In this document: positions 45,955 to 55,210 of the stretch, one piece after another | Layout: every line of letters starts with the position of its first letter | Position numbering within the stretch: the stretch's first letter is position 1 | From: Acidobacteriota bacterium | GTDB lineage: Bacteria; Acidobacteriota; Terriglobia; Bryobacterales; Bryobacteraceae | Direction: 5' to 3' | Assembly: GCA_014584705.1 (NCBI GenBank) | Contig: JACTMJ010000009.1 | Span: forward strand, 124,001 to 188,000 | Length of the DNA stretch: 64,000 nucleotides | Notes under the pieces: model-generated | Database searches by the model: none | Told to the model about the DNA's origin: nothing | What the model saw: only the letters and a program-made list of their open reading frames with translations | Position numbers and translations under genes: made by a program

Positions 45955-48207
45955 GTGAGTGTCATTCGCTACTTTACATCGTCTTGTTTATTGGTCATCA
46001 AGCGGGTTGCTCTTCTGGTCGCCCTGCTTGGACTTCTCATCCCCGGAGCGCTCTCCGCGCAGTCTGGCTCCGTCATCGATTGGCTGACGGCGCTCCAGGA
46101 AATCAGGGCACGCCTTGCAAGGAACGGTGACGTAAGCGCCGACCTGCGCTCTCTGCATCGGGAGATTTCCGCCTGGTATAGCGGGCGTCCCGGCGTGAGC
46201 GTGCGATTGCCGGAGTTTCCCGCGGGTGAACCGGAACGGGAGCAACTGGCCGCCTATGCGGAGAAACTGCGCTCCGCCCTCGAGGAGGCGGAACGGAATC
46301 GCCCAGGTGGCGCTTTCAACGCCGGCCGGGTGGAGGTCAACGTCACGGCGGACGCAGTTCAGGCGCCCACGGCTGTGACCTTGGACGAATCGGACTATCG
46401 GCTTCGCAATCTGCCCAAAACGACGGACGCGCTCAACCTGATACCCGGTGTCGCCATCCAGAGGATTGGCGCGCGGAATGAACGGGGCGTCTTCGTTCGC
46501 GGTTTCGACTTCCGCCAGGTGCCGCTCTATATCGACGGAATCCCGGTCTATGTGCCGTATGACGGTTACGTGGATCTTGACCGGTTCCTCACCTACGACG
46601 TGAGTGAGATCCAGGTCACAAAGGGCTTTACCTCGCCGCTGTACGGTCCCAATGCCCTCGGCGGCGCAATCAACATGATCTCGAAGGCGCCAACGAAGAA
46701 GCTGAACCTTGATCTGGGAACGGGATATGCATCAGGCGACCAGGTTCACGGCTTCATCAATGCCGGTACGCGCTTCCAGGACTTCTGGCTGCAAGGAGGA
46801 TTCGCGTGGCTCAGCAGTGACTACTTTCCGCTCTCCGGAGACTTCAGGACGGTGCCGCTGCAACCTGACCGGGATCGACGGAATGCATATCAGACCGATA
46901 ACAAAGGGCGACTCCGCGCCGCCTGGACGCCCAACGGCCGGGACCAATACACGTTCACCTATGCCAGGCAGGATGGTGAGAAAGGCAACCCGCCTTACGC
47001 CGGTACCGACACCGCCGTGAGAGCGCGGTTCTGGCAATGGCCGCGATGGGACAAGGAGAGTTTCTACTTCATCGGTGACAAGTCCATTGGCGAGACCGCA
47101 TACGTACGCGCGAGGCTCTACTACGACAAGTTCGACAACGTCATCTACGCCTACGATAACGACAGGTACAACAGCCAGACGCGCCCCTCTTCGTTCATCA
47201 GCCCCTACGACGACGACACTTACGGAACCAGCACGGAGTTTGGATCCAAGGTGGGCCGCCGCCAAACCGTCAAGGCATCGTTCTACTTCAAGGACGATAC
47301 CCACCGCGAGGGCAATCTCGGAGAGCCGCAACGCACCTTCCGCGATCAAACCTATTCGTTCGGAGCACAAGACACGATTCAAATAGCAAGCCGGACGACG
47401 GCAATCGTGGGGTTCAGCGCGGACCACCTGGATGTGCTCAACGCCCAGAACATCGTCTCCGGGGCAGTGCAACCGTTTCCCAGGAACAACGTGTGGTCCT
47501 ACAATCCGCAGGCAGGCATTTTCCACGCCTTGACGGATTCCGGAAAGCTGCACTTCACCTACGCACGCAAGACACGACTGCCCACGATCAAGGAGCGCTA
47601 CTCCTACCGCATGGGGCAGGCCATTCCGAACCCCGATCTGCGCGAAGAGCGCTCGGACAACTTTGAGGTCGGATACAGCCAACTGGTCGGCCTCAGAACC
47701 TTTCTGGAAGTTGCAGTCTTCCAGAGCGAGGTCTCCAACTCGACGCAGAGGTTCTATGTGGCTCCCAATCTCTACCAGTTGCGCAATCTCGGCGAGGCCC
47801 GTTATCTGGGCGGCGAAATGGGGCTCCGGACCAGCCTGACGCGATCGCTTCAGTTCTCGACGAACTACACCTACCTAAGCCGCCGCAATCAGACGATGCC
47901 GTCGGTCATCATGCTCGACACACCGCGCCACAAGCTCTATTCGACGGCGGCATATCAGTGGCGGGGCCGCGTCACTCTGCTCGGCGATCTTCTCTATGAG
48001 GGCGGGCGCTGGAATTCGAATGACGCCGGACGAGTGCTGCGCGCAAGCAGCTTCGCATCCGTGGGCCTGAGCGCTTCCACTCGCCTCTACCGGCAGACAG
48101 AGTTGCAGGTTGGCGTTAGCAATCTGTTTGACAGGAACTACTTCCTGGTCGAGGGATATCCCGAGGCGGGACGCAGCTACTACGTGAACCTGCGATACCG
48201 CTTCTGA
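45955..48207 (+). CDS. TonB-dependent outer-membrane receptor with unusual helical N-terminal segment
   Basis: 750 residues from a GTG at 45955. The signal peptide ends near residue 36 (GALSAQ). Residues about 38-115 form a helical, charged segment (WLTALQEIRARLARNGDVSADLRSLHREIS) that is not an STN or carboxypeptidase-regulatory domain. The plug follows (PKTTDALNLIPGVAIQRIGARNERGVFVRGFDFRQVPLYIDGIPVYVPYDG). The barrel contains the lower TonB-receptor motifs (ARKTRLPTIKERY, NPDLREERSDNFEVGY) and ends in YYVNLRYRF with the terminal aromatic. It should import a metal complex or similar solute. No lower-membrane transporter is next to it. The substrate is unknown; the Mop and molybdopterin-fold neighbours hint at molybdenum. 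Confidence 0.9.
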   Translation: MSVIRYFTSSCLLVIKRVALLVALLGLLIPGALSAQSGSVIDWLTALQEIRARLARNGDVSADLRSLHREISAWYSGRPGVSVRLPEFPAGEPEREQLAAYAEKLRSALEEAERNRPGGAFNAGRVEVNVTADAVQAPTAVTLDESDYRLRNLPKTTDALNLIPGVAIQRIGARNERGVFVRGFDFRQVPLYIDGIPVYVPYDGYVDLDRFLTYDVSEIQVTKGFTSPLYGPNALGGAINMISKAPTKKLNLDLGTGYASGDQVHGFINAGTRFQDFWLQGGFAWLSSDYFPLSGDFRTVPLQPDRDRRNAYQTDNKGRLRAAWTPNGRDQYTFTYARQDGEKGNPPYAGTDTAVRARFWQWPRWDKESFYFIGDKSIGETAYVRARLYYDKFDNVIYAYDNDRYNSQTRPSSFISPYDDDTYGTSTEFGSKVGRRQTVKASFYFKDDTHREGNLGEPQRTFRDQTYSFGAQDTIQIASRTTAIVGFSADHLDVLNAQNIVSGAVQPFPRNNVWSYNPQAGIFHALTDSGKLHFTYARKTRLPTIKERYSYRMGQAIPNPDLREERSDNFEVGYSQLVGLRTFLEVAVFQSEVSNSTQRFYVAPNLYQLRNLGEARYLGGEMGLRTSLTRSLQFSTNYTYLSRRNQTMPSVIMLDTPRHKLYSTAAYQWRGRVTLLGDLLYEGGRWNSNDAGRVLRASSFASVGLSASTRLYRQTELQVGVSNLFDRNYFLVEGYPEAGRSYYVNLRYRF

Positions 48208-48240
48208 AACCGGAGGAGAGGGAACGGCACTCGCGCAATC

Positions 48241-48261
48241 GCAGGCTGGATGCCAGCCTGC
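48241..48261. repeat. 9-bp perfect hairpin, REP-like
   Basis: gcaggctgg (48241-48249) and ccagcctgc (48253-48261) flank atg. It resembles the short gcaggctgg-type hairpins dispersed in Solibacter-like genomes, from memory. It may also terminate the TonB receptor transcript; no T-run follows. Confidence 0.55.
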
Positions 48262-48268
48262 TACGGAT

Positions 48269-48282
48269 CCGGCAATTGCCGG
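48269..48282. repeat. 14-bp perfect palindrome
   Basis: ccggcaattgccgg is its own reverse complement and lies 7 bp after the gcaggctgg hairpin. Confidence 0.45.
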
Positions 48283-48428
48283 ACAAAGGCACCGCCGGCC
48301 TCCGCCCGGCTGAGCAGTGCCCGTTTCCGGGAAGCCATGTGGGGAGCAGGTCAGCCGCTCTGGATAGCCGAAGGACAGTATCCCCTGAAGCGGTGAGAGA
48401 ACAACCCACTTAAGCGGAGAACGAGACA

Positions 48429-48578
48429 TTGCGCAAGAGTTGGGACACTATCCGCGGCCTCGTCGATACGGTTCTTTCTCTGATGACACGGCAGCACACG
48501 CCGCCAGCCGTCTACACGGAGCATGCGTTGCTGACTCCGGAGACGATTTCTCGCTACTACGCGGTAAGCGGCGATTGA
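48429..48578 (+). CDS. Possible 49-residue protein, unknown
   Basis: A TTG at 48429 opens a frame of 49 residues to a TGA at 48576. It reads RKSWDTIRGLVDTVLSLMTRQ and continues to TPETISRYYAVSGD, with a protein-like mix of residues and an amphipathic first helix. A stop codon lies just upstream, so it is not the end of a longer gene in this frame. GGAG at about 48413 is 12 nt before the start, further than usual. I do not recognise it; it could equally be a decayed fragment. Confidence 0.25.
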   Translation: MRKSWDTIRGLVDTVLSLMTRQHTPPAVYTEHALLTPETISRYYAVSGD

Positions 48579-48745
48579 GAGCAACCGAATTCCGTGTTCC
48601 CGATGAAGCCGTGGGAAGGAGTAATGCCCAAGCGATGCGCTGATTCAGGCCACCCCTGCAGGGTTTTCGTTCCGTTGTGGGGGCGTTTCGTTTCGGGCGT
48701 GGGTGGCTTGTGCCGCCGTTTGGGCTTTCCAGGTTGCGGCCGGAG

Positions 48746-49783
48746 TCAGCAGGGGGGATGCGCGGAGGGGTGCGGGTGCTCGTCGTTGGGAAGGGCGAGG
48801 ATGTTGCCGTCGGTGATGTTGGGAGTTAGAGGAGACTGCACGGTAAGATCGGGGCCGCCGAGGCAGTGGCGATAGCCCAGGTTCTGGAGGATGCTCACGA
48901 GTTCCGGCACGGAACTGCCCGCGGCATGCAGGGCTCGCGGATTGAGTTCGATGAGGATCGGGGGGCGGCGCTCCGCAACGAACCGGGTTGCACCCCGCAG
49001 GCAATTGCTCTCGTTTCCTTCGACGTCGATCTTCACCAGAACCTTGCCGGGCATGGGTTCGGAAGCTACCAGATCATCCAGCCGCACGACGCGGACGCGG
49101 GCGGTGCGATGAAGCGCGCCGGCGGAATAAGACTTGTGCAACCCGGCCGCGCCCGAACTCGCCTCCGGTACGTACAACTCAGTTTCGCCTGGCTCGCTGC
49201 CGCAGGCGACCTGGTGGACGGCGCAGGGCGCTTCGCCGGATGCGAGCGACCGCCCGACGAGATTCGCGAGGCGCTCCTGAGGCTCAATGGCGATCACCCG
49301 TCCGCTCGCGCCCACCAGCCGGGACGCGGTGACGGAGAAGGTTCCGTGGTTGGCCCCGATATCGAGGAAGGTGTCTCCGGGATGAAGGAATCGCTTCAGA
49401 ACCCGGGGAAGACCTCTGCGGATCTCGTTGGGGATGGCCAGAAAGCGAGGGTCGCGGAGGTCGAGGCACACCGTTGTTCCGTGAATCGCCATTGCCACGA
49501 CGGAATCTTCGTCCCGCCCGCCGCGCCGCCGAATGATGGTTCGAAGAAGCAGCTCCGCGCCAACGGGATTCGGGCCTAGCGCCGTGCAATAGCGGGCGAA
49601 GGCGCGGTACGCCCGGGGGAGTTGCGCCACCAGCGCCTCCTCGCGGAGCCACTCCAGATTGTCGCCGCGAAACAGCCAGGATCCCGGCGAGCGGTACGCG
49701 CATTCGGCCAGAAATTGCAATCCGGGAGCGTGCCGCAGCGCACGGCGCACCCTCTCCAGGCCGGAACTTGCCGTGGAACTCAC
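48746..49783 (-). CDS. FkbM-family SAM-dependent methyltransferase
   Basis: 345 residues from a GTG at 49783. The methyltransferase domain covers about 95-330: TFLDIGANHGTFSVTASRL (motif I, D-I-G-A-N-x-G), RVIAIEPQERLANLV (motif II), and KIDVEGNE, the K-x-D-V-E-G-x-E motif of FkbM enzymes. FkbM proteins methylate hydroxyls of sugars or polyketides. The N-terminal 90 residues are helical and not part of the domain. It is divergent from a glycosyltransferase gene, so it may modify an exported glycan. The C-terminus is proline/histidine-rich. Confidence 0.9.
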   Translation of the reverse strand: MSSTASSGLERVRRALRHAPGLQFLAECAYRSPGSWLFRGDNLEWLREEALVAQLPRAYRAFARYCTALGPNPVGAELLLRTIIRRRGGRDEDSVVAMAIHGTTVCLDLRDPRFLAIPNEIRRGLPRVLKRFLHPGDTFLDIGANHGTFSVTASRLVGASGRVIAIEPQERLANLVGRSLASGEAPCAVHQVACGSEPGETELYVPEASSGAAGLHKSYSAGALHRTARVRVVRLDDLVASEPMPGKVLVKIDVEGNESNCLRGATRFVAERRPPILIELNPRALHAAGSSVPELVSILQNLGYRHCLGGPDLTVQSPLTPNITDGNILALPNDEHPHPSAHPPC

Positions 49784-49841
49784 GGTACCATCTTCTCAGA
49801 TGCCGTCCGGGTCTTATCCGTGGTGGTTTGGTCGTGAGCGG

Positions 49842-51167
49842 ATGATGTCCGGAATGAAATATCGGCTGCAGTGTCTCGGGTTGGATATCAGCTTCCATCC
49901 GTGGTTCCATCGCCCGGCCGCTGCGGCCATCACGCTGCTTGCCGCGCTGTTTCGGCCATTCGACCCTTCGAGGGCGCTCTGGCTGCTGACGGTGGCCCAT
50001 AGAATCGCGGCGAGGGGCTGGACGACGCCCAGGCAACCCGGCGAAGCCGAGAGGATGCGGAGGCTCACGGCGGCCATCGCCGCCTCCCTTGAGACGCCGG
50101 AATCGCTTCCGCCCGTAACGTTCAATAGGACTCCCCTGGATTGGCAATCCGCCGAGACGGCGGGGATCGTTCTCAAGGCCCCGATTCGGAAAGACGGCAG
50201 CGTGGAAAAGGGCGTGATTCTCCTCAAGTACTCGCACCGGATCGCGGCCTTTGAGCGCGCGGTGAATATGGGCGCGCTGCTGGAGCATTACCGCATCGTG
50301 CTCGAACCAAGCTGGACCGGCTACTCGCACCTGGCATATCTTTCTTTCACCCGGTACCGGAAGCACGGCATTGTGATGCTTGCCCCCTTCCAGGGCGATC
50401 GCGAATTCATCGATGGAATTCGGCGGAATCTGATCGCCGTTGACCTGGGGCCCGGCGATTGGGTAGACCCGTCCGTGTTTCGACCGCTGCCCTCTGAACC
50501 CAAGCGGTACGACGCGGTATTCATCGCCCGGTGGAACCATGTCAAACGCCACGATCTGCTGCTTCGCGTGCTGCGGCATATGGGGGATTCGTCCTTTCGT
50601 GTCGCGCTGCTGGCGCTGAACACGCGCCTTGACCGGGGGCGCGATGCGATTCTGCGCAGCATTGAGGCGCGTGGAATGGCCGGGCAGTTCGAGATTCTCG
50701 AAGATCTGCCCGCGGCTGAAGTGAACCGCGTGCTGAACCAGGCAAAAGTGAATGTGCTGCTTTCGAGGCAGGAGGGCGGAAACCGGGCGATCTTCGAGGG
50801 CTTCTTCGCGGGCGTTCCCGGCCTGGTGATGCGCGGCCACATCGGCGTCCGCACCGAGCATATCGTTCCGCAAACCGGGCGGCTCTTCGAACTGCCTTCC
50901 CTCGCGAGCGAGCTGCTGCACTTCCGCGACCATTGGGAAGAGTTCGCACCGCGCCCGTGGGCTCTCGCGCAGATCGCGCCCGAGGTCTCCGCGGCGAAGC
51001 TGAACGGGGTCTTGCGTGAGCTTGCACTTTGCGAAGGGGAACCATGGACCACGGACATCGTGGCGAAAGCCAACCGGCCCGGTGTGGGATACTACCCCGG
51101 TGCGGAGGACGGCATGGGATTGCCCACCATCGAACAGATTGTCCGGGAGTATGGCCGCGCTCAGTGA
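49842..51167 (+). CDS. Glycosyltransferase, GT4/GT-B-like
   Basis: 441 residues from the ATG at 49842; ATGs at 49800 and 49854 are possible alternatives and no good ribosome-binding site settles it. The C-terminal donor domain is recognisable: FIARWNHVKRHDLLLRVLRHM, LNTRLDRGRDAILRSIEARGMAGQFEILEDLPAAEVNRVLNQAKVNVLLSRQEGGNRAIFEGFFAGVPGL, where the E-G-x(n)-E pattern of GT-B enzymes appears as RQEGGNRAIFEGFFAG. The N-terminal domain is less clear and includes a hydrophobic stretch (AAAITLLAALF). It probably adds a sugar to an envelope polysaccharide together with the FkbM protein next door. Confidence 0.85.
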   Translation: MMSGMKYRLQCLGLDISFHPWFHRPAAAAITLLAALFRPFDPSRALWLLTVAHRIAARGWTTPRQPGEAERMRRLTAAIAASLETPESLPPVTFNRTPLDWQSAETAGIVLKAPIRKDGSVEKGVILLKYSHRIAAFERAVNMGALLEHYRIVLEPSWTGYSHLAYLSFTRYRKHGIVMLAPFQGDREFIDGIRRNLIAVDLGPGDWVDPSVFRPLPSEPKRYDAVFIARWNHVKRHDLLLRVLRHMGDSSFRVALLALNTRLDRGRDAILRSIEARGMAGQFEILEDLPAAEVNRVLNQAKVNVLLSRQEGGNRAIFEGFFAGVPGLVMRGHIGVRTEHIVPQTGRLFELPSLASELLHFRDHWEEFAPRPWALAQIAPEVSAAKLNGVLRELALCEGEPWTTDIVAKANRPGVGYYPGAEDGMGLPTIEQIVREYGRAQ

Positions 51168-51313
51168 AGCGGCGGAGAGCGAACGGGAGCAGGCGCACGC
51201 GGGCCGGCTATGCACTTCTGCAAACGGATCGTGGAAGACCCAGCCGAACTCTTTCCTTTGTCCTGCCGGTGATTCAGGAGCAGCGGCGCGGGAAATGGAG
51301 GATGCTGTTGTTG

Positions 51314-52240
51314 ATGACGACACGGCGGGAATTTGTCGCGGCTCTGGCGCTCGGCTGGCGGCGCGAGGCAATCGACCGGTTGGAACAGGTGATGGGCCCG
51401 ATGAAGCGGCTGGGTGCGTTGCCTCGCTACGAGGTTGTGCTGGAGGCGCGGGAGGGCGCGCTGACGCGCGCGAAGATTCGCTTTGAAGCCGAACCGGGCG
51501 ATTGGACCCCGGCGTGGCTGCTGCGGCCCGCGACGGGGAGGGCTCGCCGCGCGGCGCTCTGCCTGCACCAGACCACGCGCATCGGCAAGGATGAACCCGC
51601 GGGACTTGGGGGATTGCCGAATCTGCATTACGCGCGGGAGTTGGCCGAACGCGGCTTCGCCACGCTGACGCCGGACTACCCGAACTTCGGAGAGTACAAG
51701 CGGGATGTCTATGCGATGGGCTACGCCAGCGCCACGATGAAGGGCATCGTGAACCACCGACAGGCAGCGCGATTGCTGTGCAAGCTGGCGGGGGTGAAGG
51801 GAGTGGCAGCGATTGGCCACAGTCTGGGCGGCCATAACGCCCTCTTCCTTGCCGCGTTCGAAGAGCGCATCCTGGCCGTAGCCACGAGCTGCGGCTTCAC
51901 GTCCTTTGCCAAATACTATGGCGGTGATCTCCGGGGCTGGAGCCATAAAGGCTACATGCCGCGCATCGAGAGCGCCTACGGTTGCGATCCGAAGCGAATG
52001 CCTTTCGACTTTCCGGACGTGCTGCGATTGATCGCACCGCGCCCGCTTTTTGTCAACGCGCCGCTTCACGATGCAAACTTCGACGCAAGCGGAGTGGACG
52101 ATTGTATCCGCGCCGTTCGCCCCCGCTATCAAGACGCGGTACGTCTAGTCGTAGAGCATCCAGATTGCGCCCACGACTTTCCGCCGGAGGTCCGCGAGCG
52201 TTGCTACGTTTTCCTTAAGCGCCACTTGGCGCAGGCATAG
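51314..52240 (+). CDS. Alpha/beta hydrolase (dienelactone-hydrolase/acetyl-xylan-esterase-like)
   Basis: 308 residues from the ATG at 51314 (MTTRREFVAALALG, a short Tat-like N-terminus); GGAGG ends 12 nt upstream. An in-frame ATG at 51302 is an alternative. The catalytic serine lies in AIGHSLGGHNALFLAA, the aspartate in NAPLHDANFDASG and the histidine in HPDCAHDFP. Acyl esterases of this type deacylate plant or bacterial polysaccharides. The gene is 146 bp after the glycosyltransferase and 116 bp before the heparinase-like gene, so it may work on the same glycans. The substrate is not proven. Confidence 0.83.
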   Translation: MTTRREFVAALALGWRREAIDRLEQVMGPMKRLGALPRYEVVLEAREGALTRAKIRFEAEPGDWTPAWLLRPATGRARRAALCLHQTTRIGKDEPAGLGGLPNLHYARELAERGFATLTPDYPNFGEYKRDVYAMGYASATMKGIVNHRQAARLLCKLAGVKGVAAIGHSLGGHNALFLAAFEERILAVATSCGFTSFAKYYGGDLRGWSHKGYMPRIESAYGCDPKRMPFDFPDVLRLIAPRPLFVNAPLHDANFDASGVDDCIRAVRPRYQDAVRLVVEHPDCAHDFPPEVRERCYVFLKRHLAQA

Positions 52241-52356
52241 CCAGCCCGGACTTTGCGACAGCAGGGGAGCAGGGATGGAGCGCCTGACAAGCGCGTGTGC
52301 GTTGTGTGGCCGGTTCGCGGCTGTGGTAGCGTGGCTGTGATTCGAGAAGGGAGGCA

Positions 52357-54282
52357 ATGATGACTCGACGCGGCTTTCTCGGCGGCACCGCCGTGCTTGC
52401 GGCGCACACGCACGCGTCCGCGCAAGGGCCCGCCAAGCGCGGATTGCTCGGTTCGCTTTGGAGCGCAGGGGAGTTGCGCGCAGCCGTTCGCGGCCGGTTT
52501 CACCCGTATCCGAAAGCAGGAGAGCGCGCGGCGTGGGAGGCACTGCCCGCGGACGCCCGTTCCGCTCTCATCAGCGCCGGGGAGCGCGAGTTGAACGAGC
52601 CCTGGCCAGACCTGCCGGCGACGACCGCCCTGGAGTTTGCGCGCAACGGCAACCGGTCTCACTTCGAAGCGCTCTCCTTCGGGAGGCGTTCGAAGCTCGC
52701 CCGTCTCGCACTCGCCGAGTGCGCGGAAGGGAATGGGCGCTTCGCGGATGAGATCGTGAATGGCGTGTGGGCGATTTGCGAGGAGACCTTCTGGGGCGTT
52801 CCCGCGCACCTCGGCGCCCAGCGCGCGGGCGTGGGGCTGCCGGACGTCGCGGAACCGACGGTGGATCTTTTCGCCGCGGAAACGGCGGCGCTGCTTTCCT
52901 GGACGCTGTATCTGCTCGAAGACAGGCTGCGCGCAGTGTCGCCCCTGGTGCCGGAACGGATTCGGATTGAAACCGCGCGCCGCATGCTCAATCCGTGCCT
53001 TGAACGGAATTTCGGCTGGATGGGCTTCAACACACCGCCACCGAACAATTGGGATCCGTGGATTTGCTCCAACTGGCTCGCCGCCGTGTTCCTTGCGGAG
53101 GCAGACGAGACACGGCGCGGCGCGGCGATCGAGAAGATCGTGGCGTGTCTCGATCACTTCCTCAACGGCTATACCGCCGACGGCGGGTGCGACGAAGGGC
53201 CGAGCTACTGGGGCCGCGCCGGGGCCTCCTTGTTCGATTGCCTGGAGACGCTGCATCAGGCGAGCGGCGGCGGGCTGAACACCTACCGTCAGCCGCTCAT
53301 CCGCGAGATGGGGCTCTATATCTGCCGTGCCCATATCGCGGACGATTGGTATACGAACTTTTCGGACGCCTCCGCGCGGCTGCGTCCCGATGGCGGCCTG
53401 ATTTACCGCTTTGGCCGCCGCCTTGGGAGCGAAACGATGGCGCAGCATGGGGCGTACACCGCGTTTCGGGGCGGGGAGGATGCCGTTCCGGGCGGCAGCA
53501 GCCTGGGCCGCGTTCTGCCCGCGCTGTTCAACCTGAGCGAACTGCGGCGAGCCCCGCGGGAGCAGGCCCTGCTTCGCGATTCGTGGCTGCCGGGCATCGG
53601 CGTGATGACGGCGCGCGCGGCCGGAGCTTCCGCGAAGGGGCTGTACCTGGCGGCCGAGGCGGGGCACAACGGGAAGAGCCATAACCACAACGACGTCGGC
53701 AATTTCATCGTGTTCGCAAACGGAGAGCCCGCCATCATCGACGTTGGCGTGGGAACGTACACCGCGAAGACTTTCAGTTCCCAGCGGTATGAGATCTGGA
53801 CGATGCAATCGGCGTATCACAACTGCCCCACGATTGGCGGTGTGATGCAATCTCCGGGGAAGAAGTTTGCCGCGAGCGATGTCGCCTACCGCCAGGACGA
53901 CACCTCGGCGGAACTTCGCATGAATCTGGCACACGCTTATCCGGCGGAAGCGAAAGTGGAGAGCTGGCGGCGTGCGATGCGGCTGGACCGCATGGCCAAC
54001 CGCGTGGAGGTTTCGGACGAGTTCTCGCTGACCGGACCGGTGAGCGAGATTGCACTTACGCTTATGACGCTCTCCCGGGTTGAACGGGAGACCGGAGCGT
54101 TGCGGCTCGAAAACGGAGTGCATATCGCCTACGACGGGACGCTATCGCCCGAGGTGGAGGAAATCGCCCTGGACGACGCGCAACTGCGAGGCGTCTGGGG
54201 TCCGCGCATTTACCGGATTCTTCTGCGGGCTACGAATCCGGCGCGGAGCGGGAAGTGGACGACAACGATTACCCAGGCATAG
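52357..54282 (+). CDS. Tat-exported heparinase II/III-like polysaccharide lyase
   Basis: 641 residues, ATG at 52357 with AGGGAGG just upstream; MMTRRGFLGGTAVLAAHTHASA is a Tat signal. The alpha-alpha toroid is indicated by NWDPWICSNWLAAVFLAEADE and DGGCDEGPSYWGRAGASLFDCLETLH; W-x-x-R/H and Y residues in GPSYW are typical of PL12/15/21-type lyases. The heparinase II/III beta-sandwich domain follows (AEAGHNGKSHNHNDVGNFIVFANGEPAIIDVGVGTYT, the H-N-H-N-D metal/substrate site). The enzyme should cleave acidic glycans by beta-elimination in the periplasm. Confidence 0.92.
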   Translation: MMTRRGFLGGTAVLAAHTHASAQGPAKRGLLGSLWSAGELRAAVRGRFHPYPKAGERAAWEALPADARSALISAGERELNEPWPDLPATTALEFARNGNRSHFEALSFGRRSKLARLALAECAEGNGRFADEIVNGVWAICEETFWGVPAHLGAQRAGVGLPDVAEPTVDLFAAETAALLSWTLYLLEDRLRAVSPLVPERIRIETARRMLNPCLERNFGWMGFNTPPPNNWDPWICSNWLAAVFLAEADETRRGAAIEKIVACLDHFLNGYTADGGCDEGPSYWGRAGASLFDCLETLHQASGGGLNTYRQPLIREMGLYICRAHIADDWYTNFSDASARLRPDGGLIYRFGRRLGSETMAQHGAYTAFRGGEDAVPGGSSLGRVLPALFNLSELRRAPREQALLRDSWLPGIGVMTARAAGASAKGLYLAAEAGHNGKSHNHNDVGNFIVFANGEPAIIDVGVGTYTAKTFSSQRYEIWTMQSAYHNCPTIGGVMQSPGKKFAASDVAYRQDDTSAELRMNLAHAYPAEAKVESWRRAMRLDRMANRVEVSDEFSLTGPVSEIALTLMTLSRVERETGALRLENGVHIAYDGTLSPEVEEIALDDAQLRGVWGPRIYRILLRATNPARSGKWTTTITQA

Positions 54283-54370
54283 CGCCGGCGCGTGCAACCG
54301 GCGAAGGCCGCGGCGAGTTCGTATTCGGGGAGGGCGCGTTCCCGGGAGGCCGGGAGAGGGGTGCGCTGGA

Positions 54371-55210
54371 TTAGTACTCGAAGGGGGGGCGGGGGATCTC
54401 GCGGTTGTAGGTGAGCCATTCGGGGATTGCTTCGAGGATGGCGCGGCCCCAGCCGGCGGAACCGGGTGCGGGGGCCAGTTTCGCCTGGGGCAGGGCTTGC
54501 CGAAGAGCGTCAAGTTGCGACGACGGCATCAGGATGGGGTTGTCCGCTTCGCGGAGCATCGGCAGATCGTTGGGGCTGTCGCCGAGTGCAGCGACGTTCA
54601 CGGGCGCGCCGAAGGATTCGTAGACGCTTCGGAGCGTGCGCACGGCGACGCCCTTATCGTTTGCGCCGAGGATGTGCCAGAAGCGTCCGCCGCGAGTCCA
54701 CCGAAGGCCACGCGTCTCTATAGCGGCGATGAGCGATTCGGGATTGCCTGCGTCGAGGAGGAACGGTTCATCGAACTCGCGGCGCTTCGCGAGGGCCGCT
54801 TCCGCGGGTGAGAAGCCGCACCATTCGGCAACTTGTTCCACGGTGGCCCCAGCGAAGCCGCGCACTTCGCAATGGGCCTCGCGGGCGGCATCGGCGAGGG
54901 CATCCACAAGCGACGTATATGGCGTTCCCAACACCATGGCCAGCAGGCCATCGCTCTCCGGGACACCGGAGATGGCGGCGCGGAAGGGCTTAGCGGGGAA
55001 GTAGATTGCGCCGCCGTTTTCGACGATGAACGGGTGCTGGTTGCCGGTGGCCTCCCGAAGCACCAGCGTCTCCGCCCTGGTCTTGCTGGTGCAGTAGATC
55101 AGAGGGACGCCGCGCTCTTCGAGCGCGCGTATGGCTTCGCGCGCGCCTCCCCAGGAATAGCCTTCGTGGTCGAGAAGAGTACCGTCGAGGTCTGTAACGA
55201 CAATCCACAT
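54371..55210 (-). CDS. HAD-IIB phosphatase, mannosyl-3-phosphoglycerate phosphatase-like
   Basis: 279 residues. The nucleophile is D7 in VVTDLDGTLLDHEGYS (D7-x-D9), followed by LIYCTSKTRAE (S/T motif II) and GDSPNDLPMLREADNPILM (motif IV). IVENGGAIYFP is a mark of the MPGP subgroup, which makes mannosylglycerate, a compatible solute, from its 3-phosphate. No mannosyl-3-phosphoglycerate synthase gene is next to it, so the function is by similarity only. GGAG lies 8 nt before the ATG. Confidence 0.82.
   Translation of the reverse strand: MWIVVTDLDGTLLDHEGYSWGGAREAIRALEERGVPLIYCTSKTRAETLVLREATGNQHPFIVENGGAIYFPAKPFRAAISGVPESDGLLAMVLGTPYTSLVDALADAAREAHCEVRGFAGATVEQVAEWCGFSPAEAALAKRREFDEPFLLDAGNPESLIAAIETRGLRWTRGGRFWHILGANDKGVAVRTLRSVYESFGAPVNVAALGDSPNDLPMLREADNPILMPSSQLDALRQALPQAKLAPAPGSAGWGRAILEAIPEWLTYNREIPRPPFEY

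Larger units (their letters stand above)
48208..48745. other. Intergenic region after the TonB receptor
   Basis: 538 bp. It contains the hairpins 48241-48261 and 48269-48282 and one short possible ORF at 48429-48578. Otherwise nothing is recognised. Confidence 0.5.
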
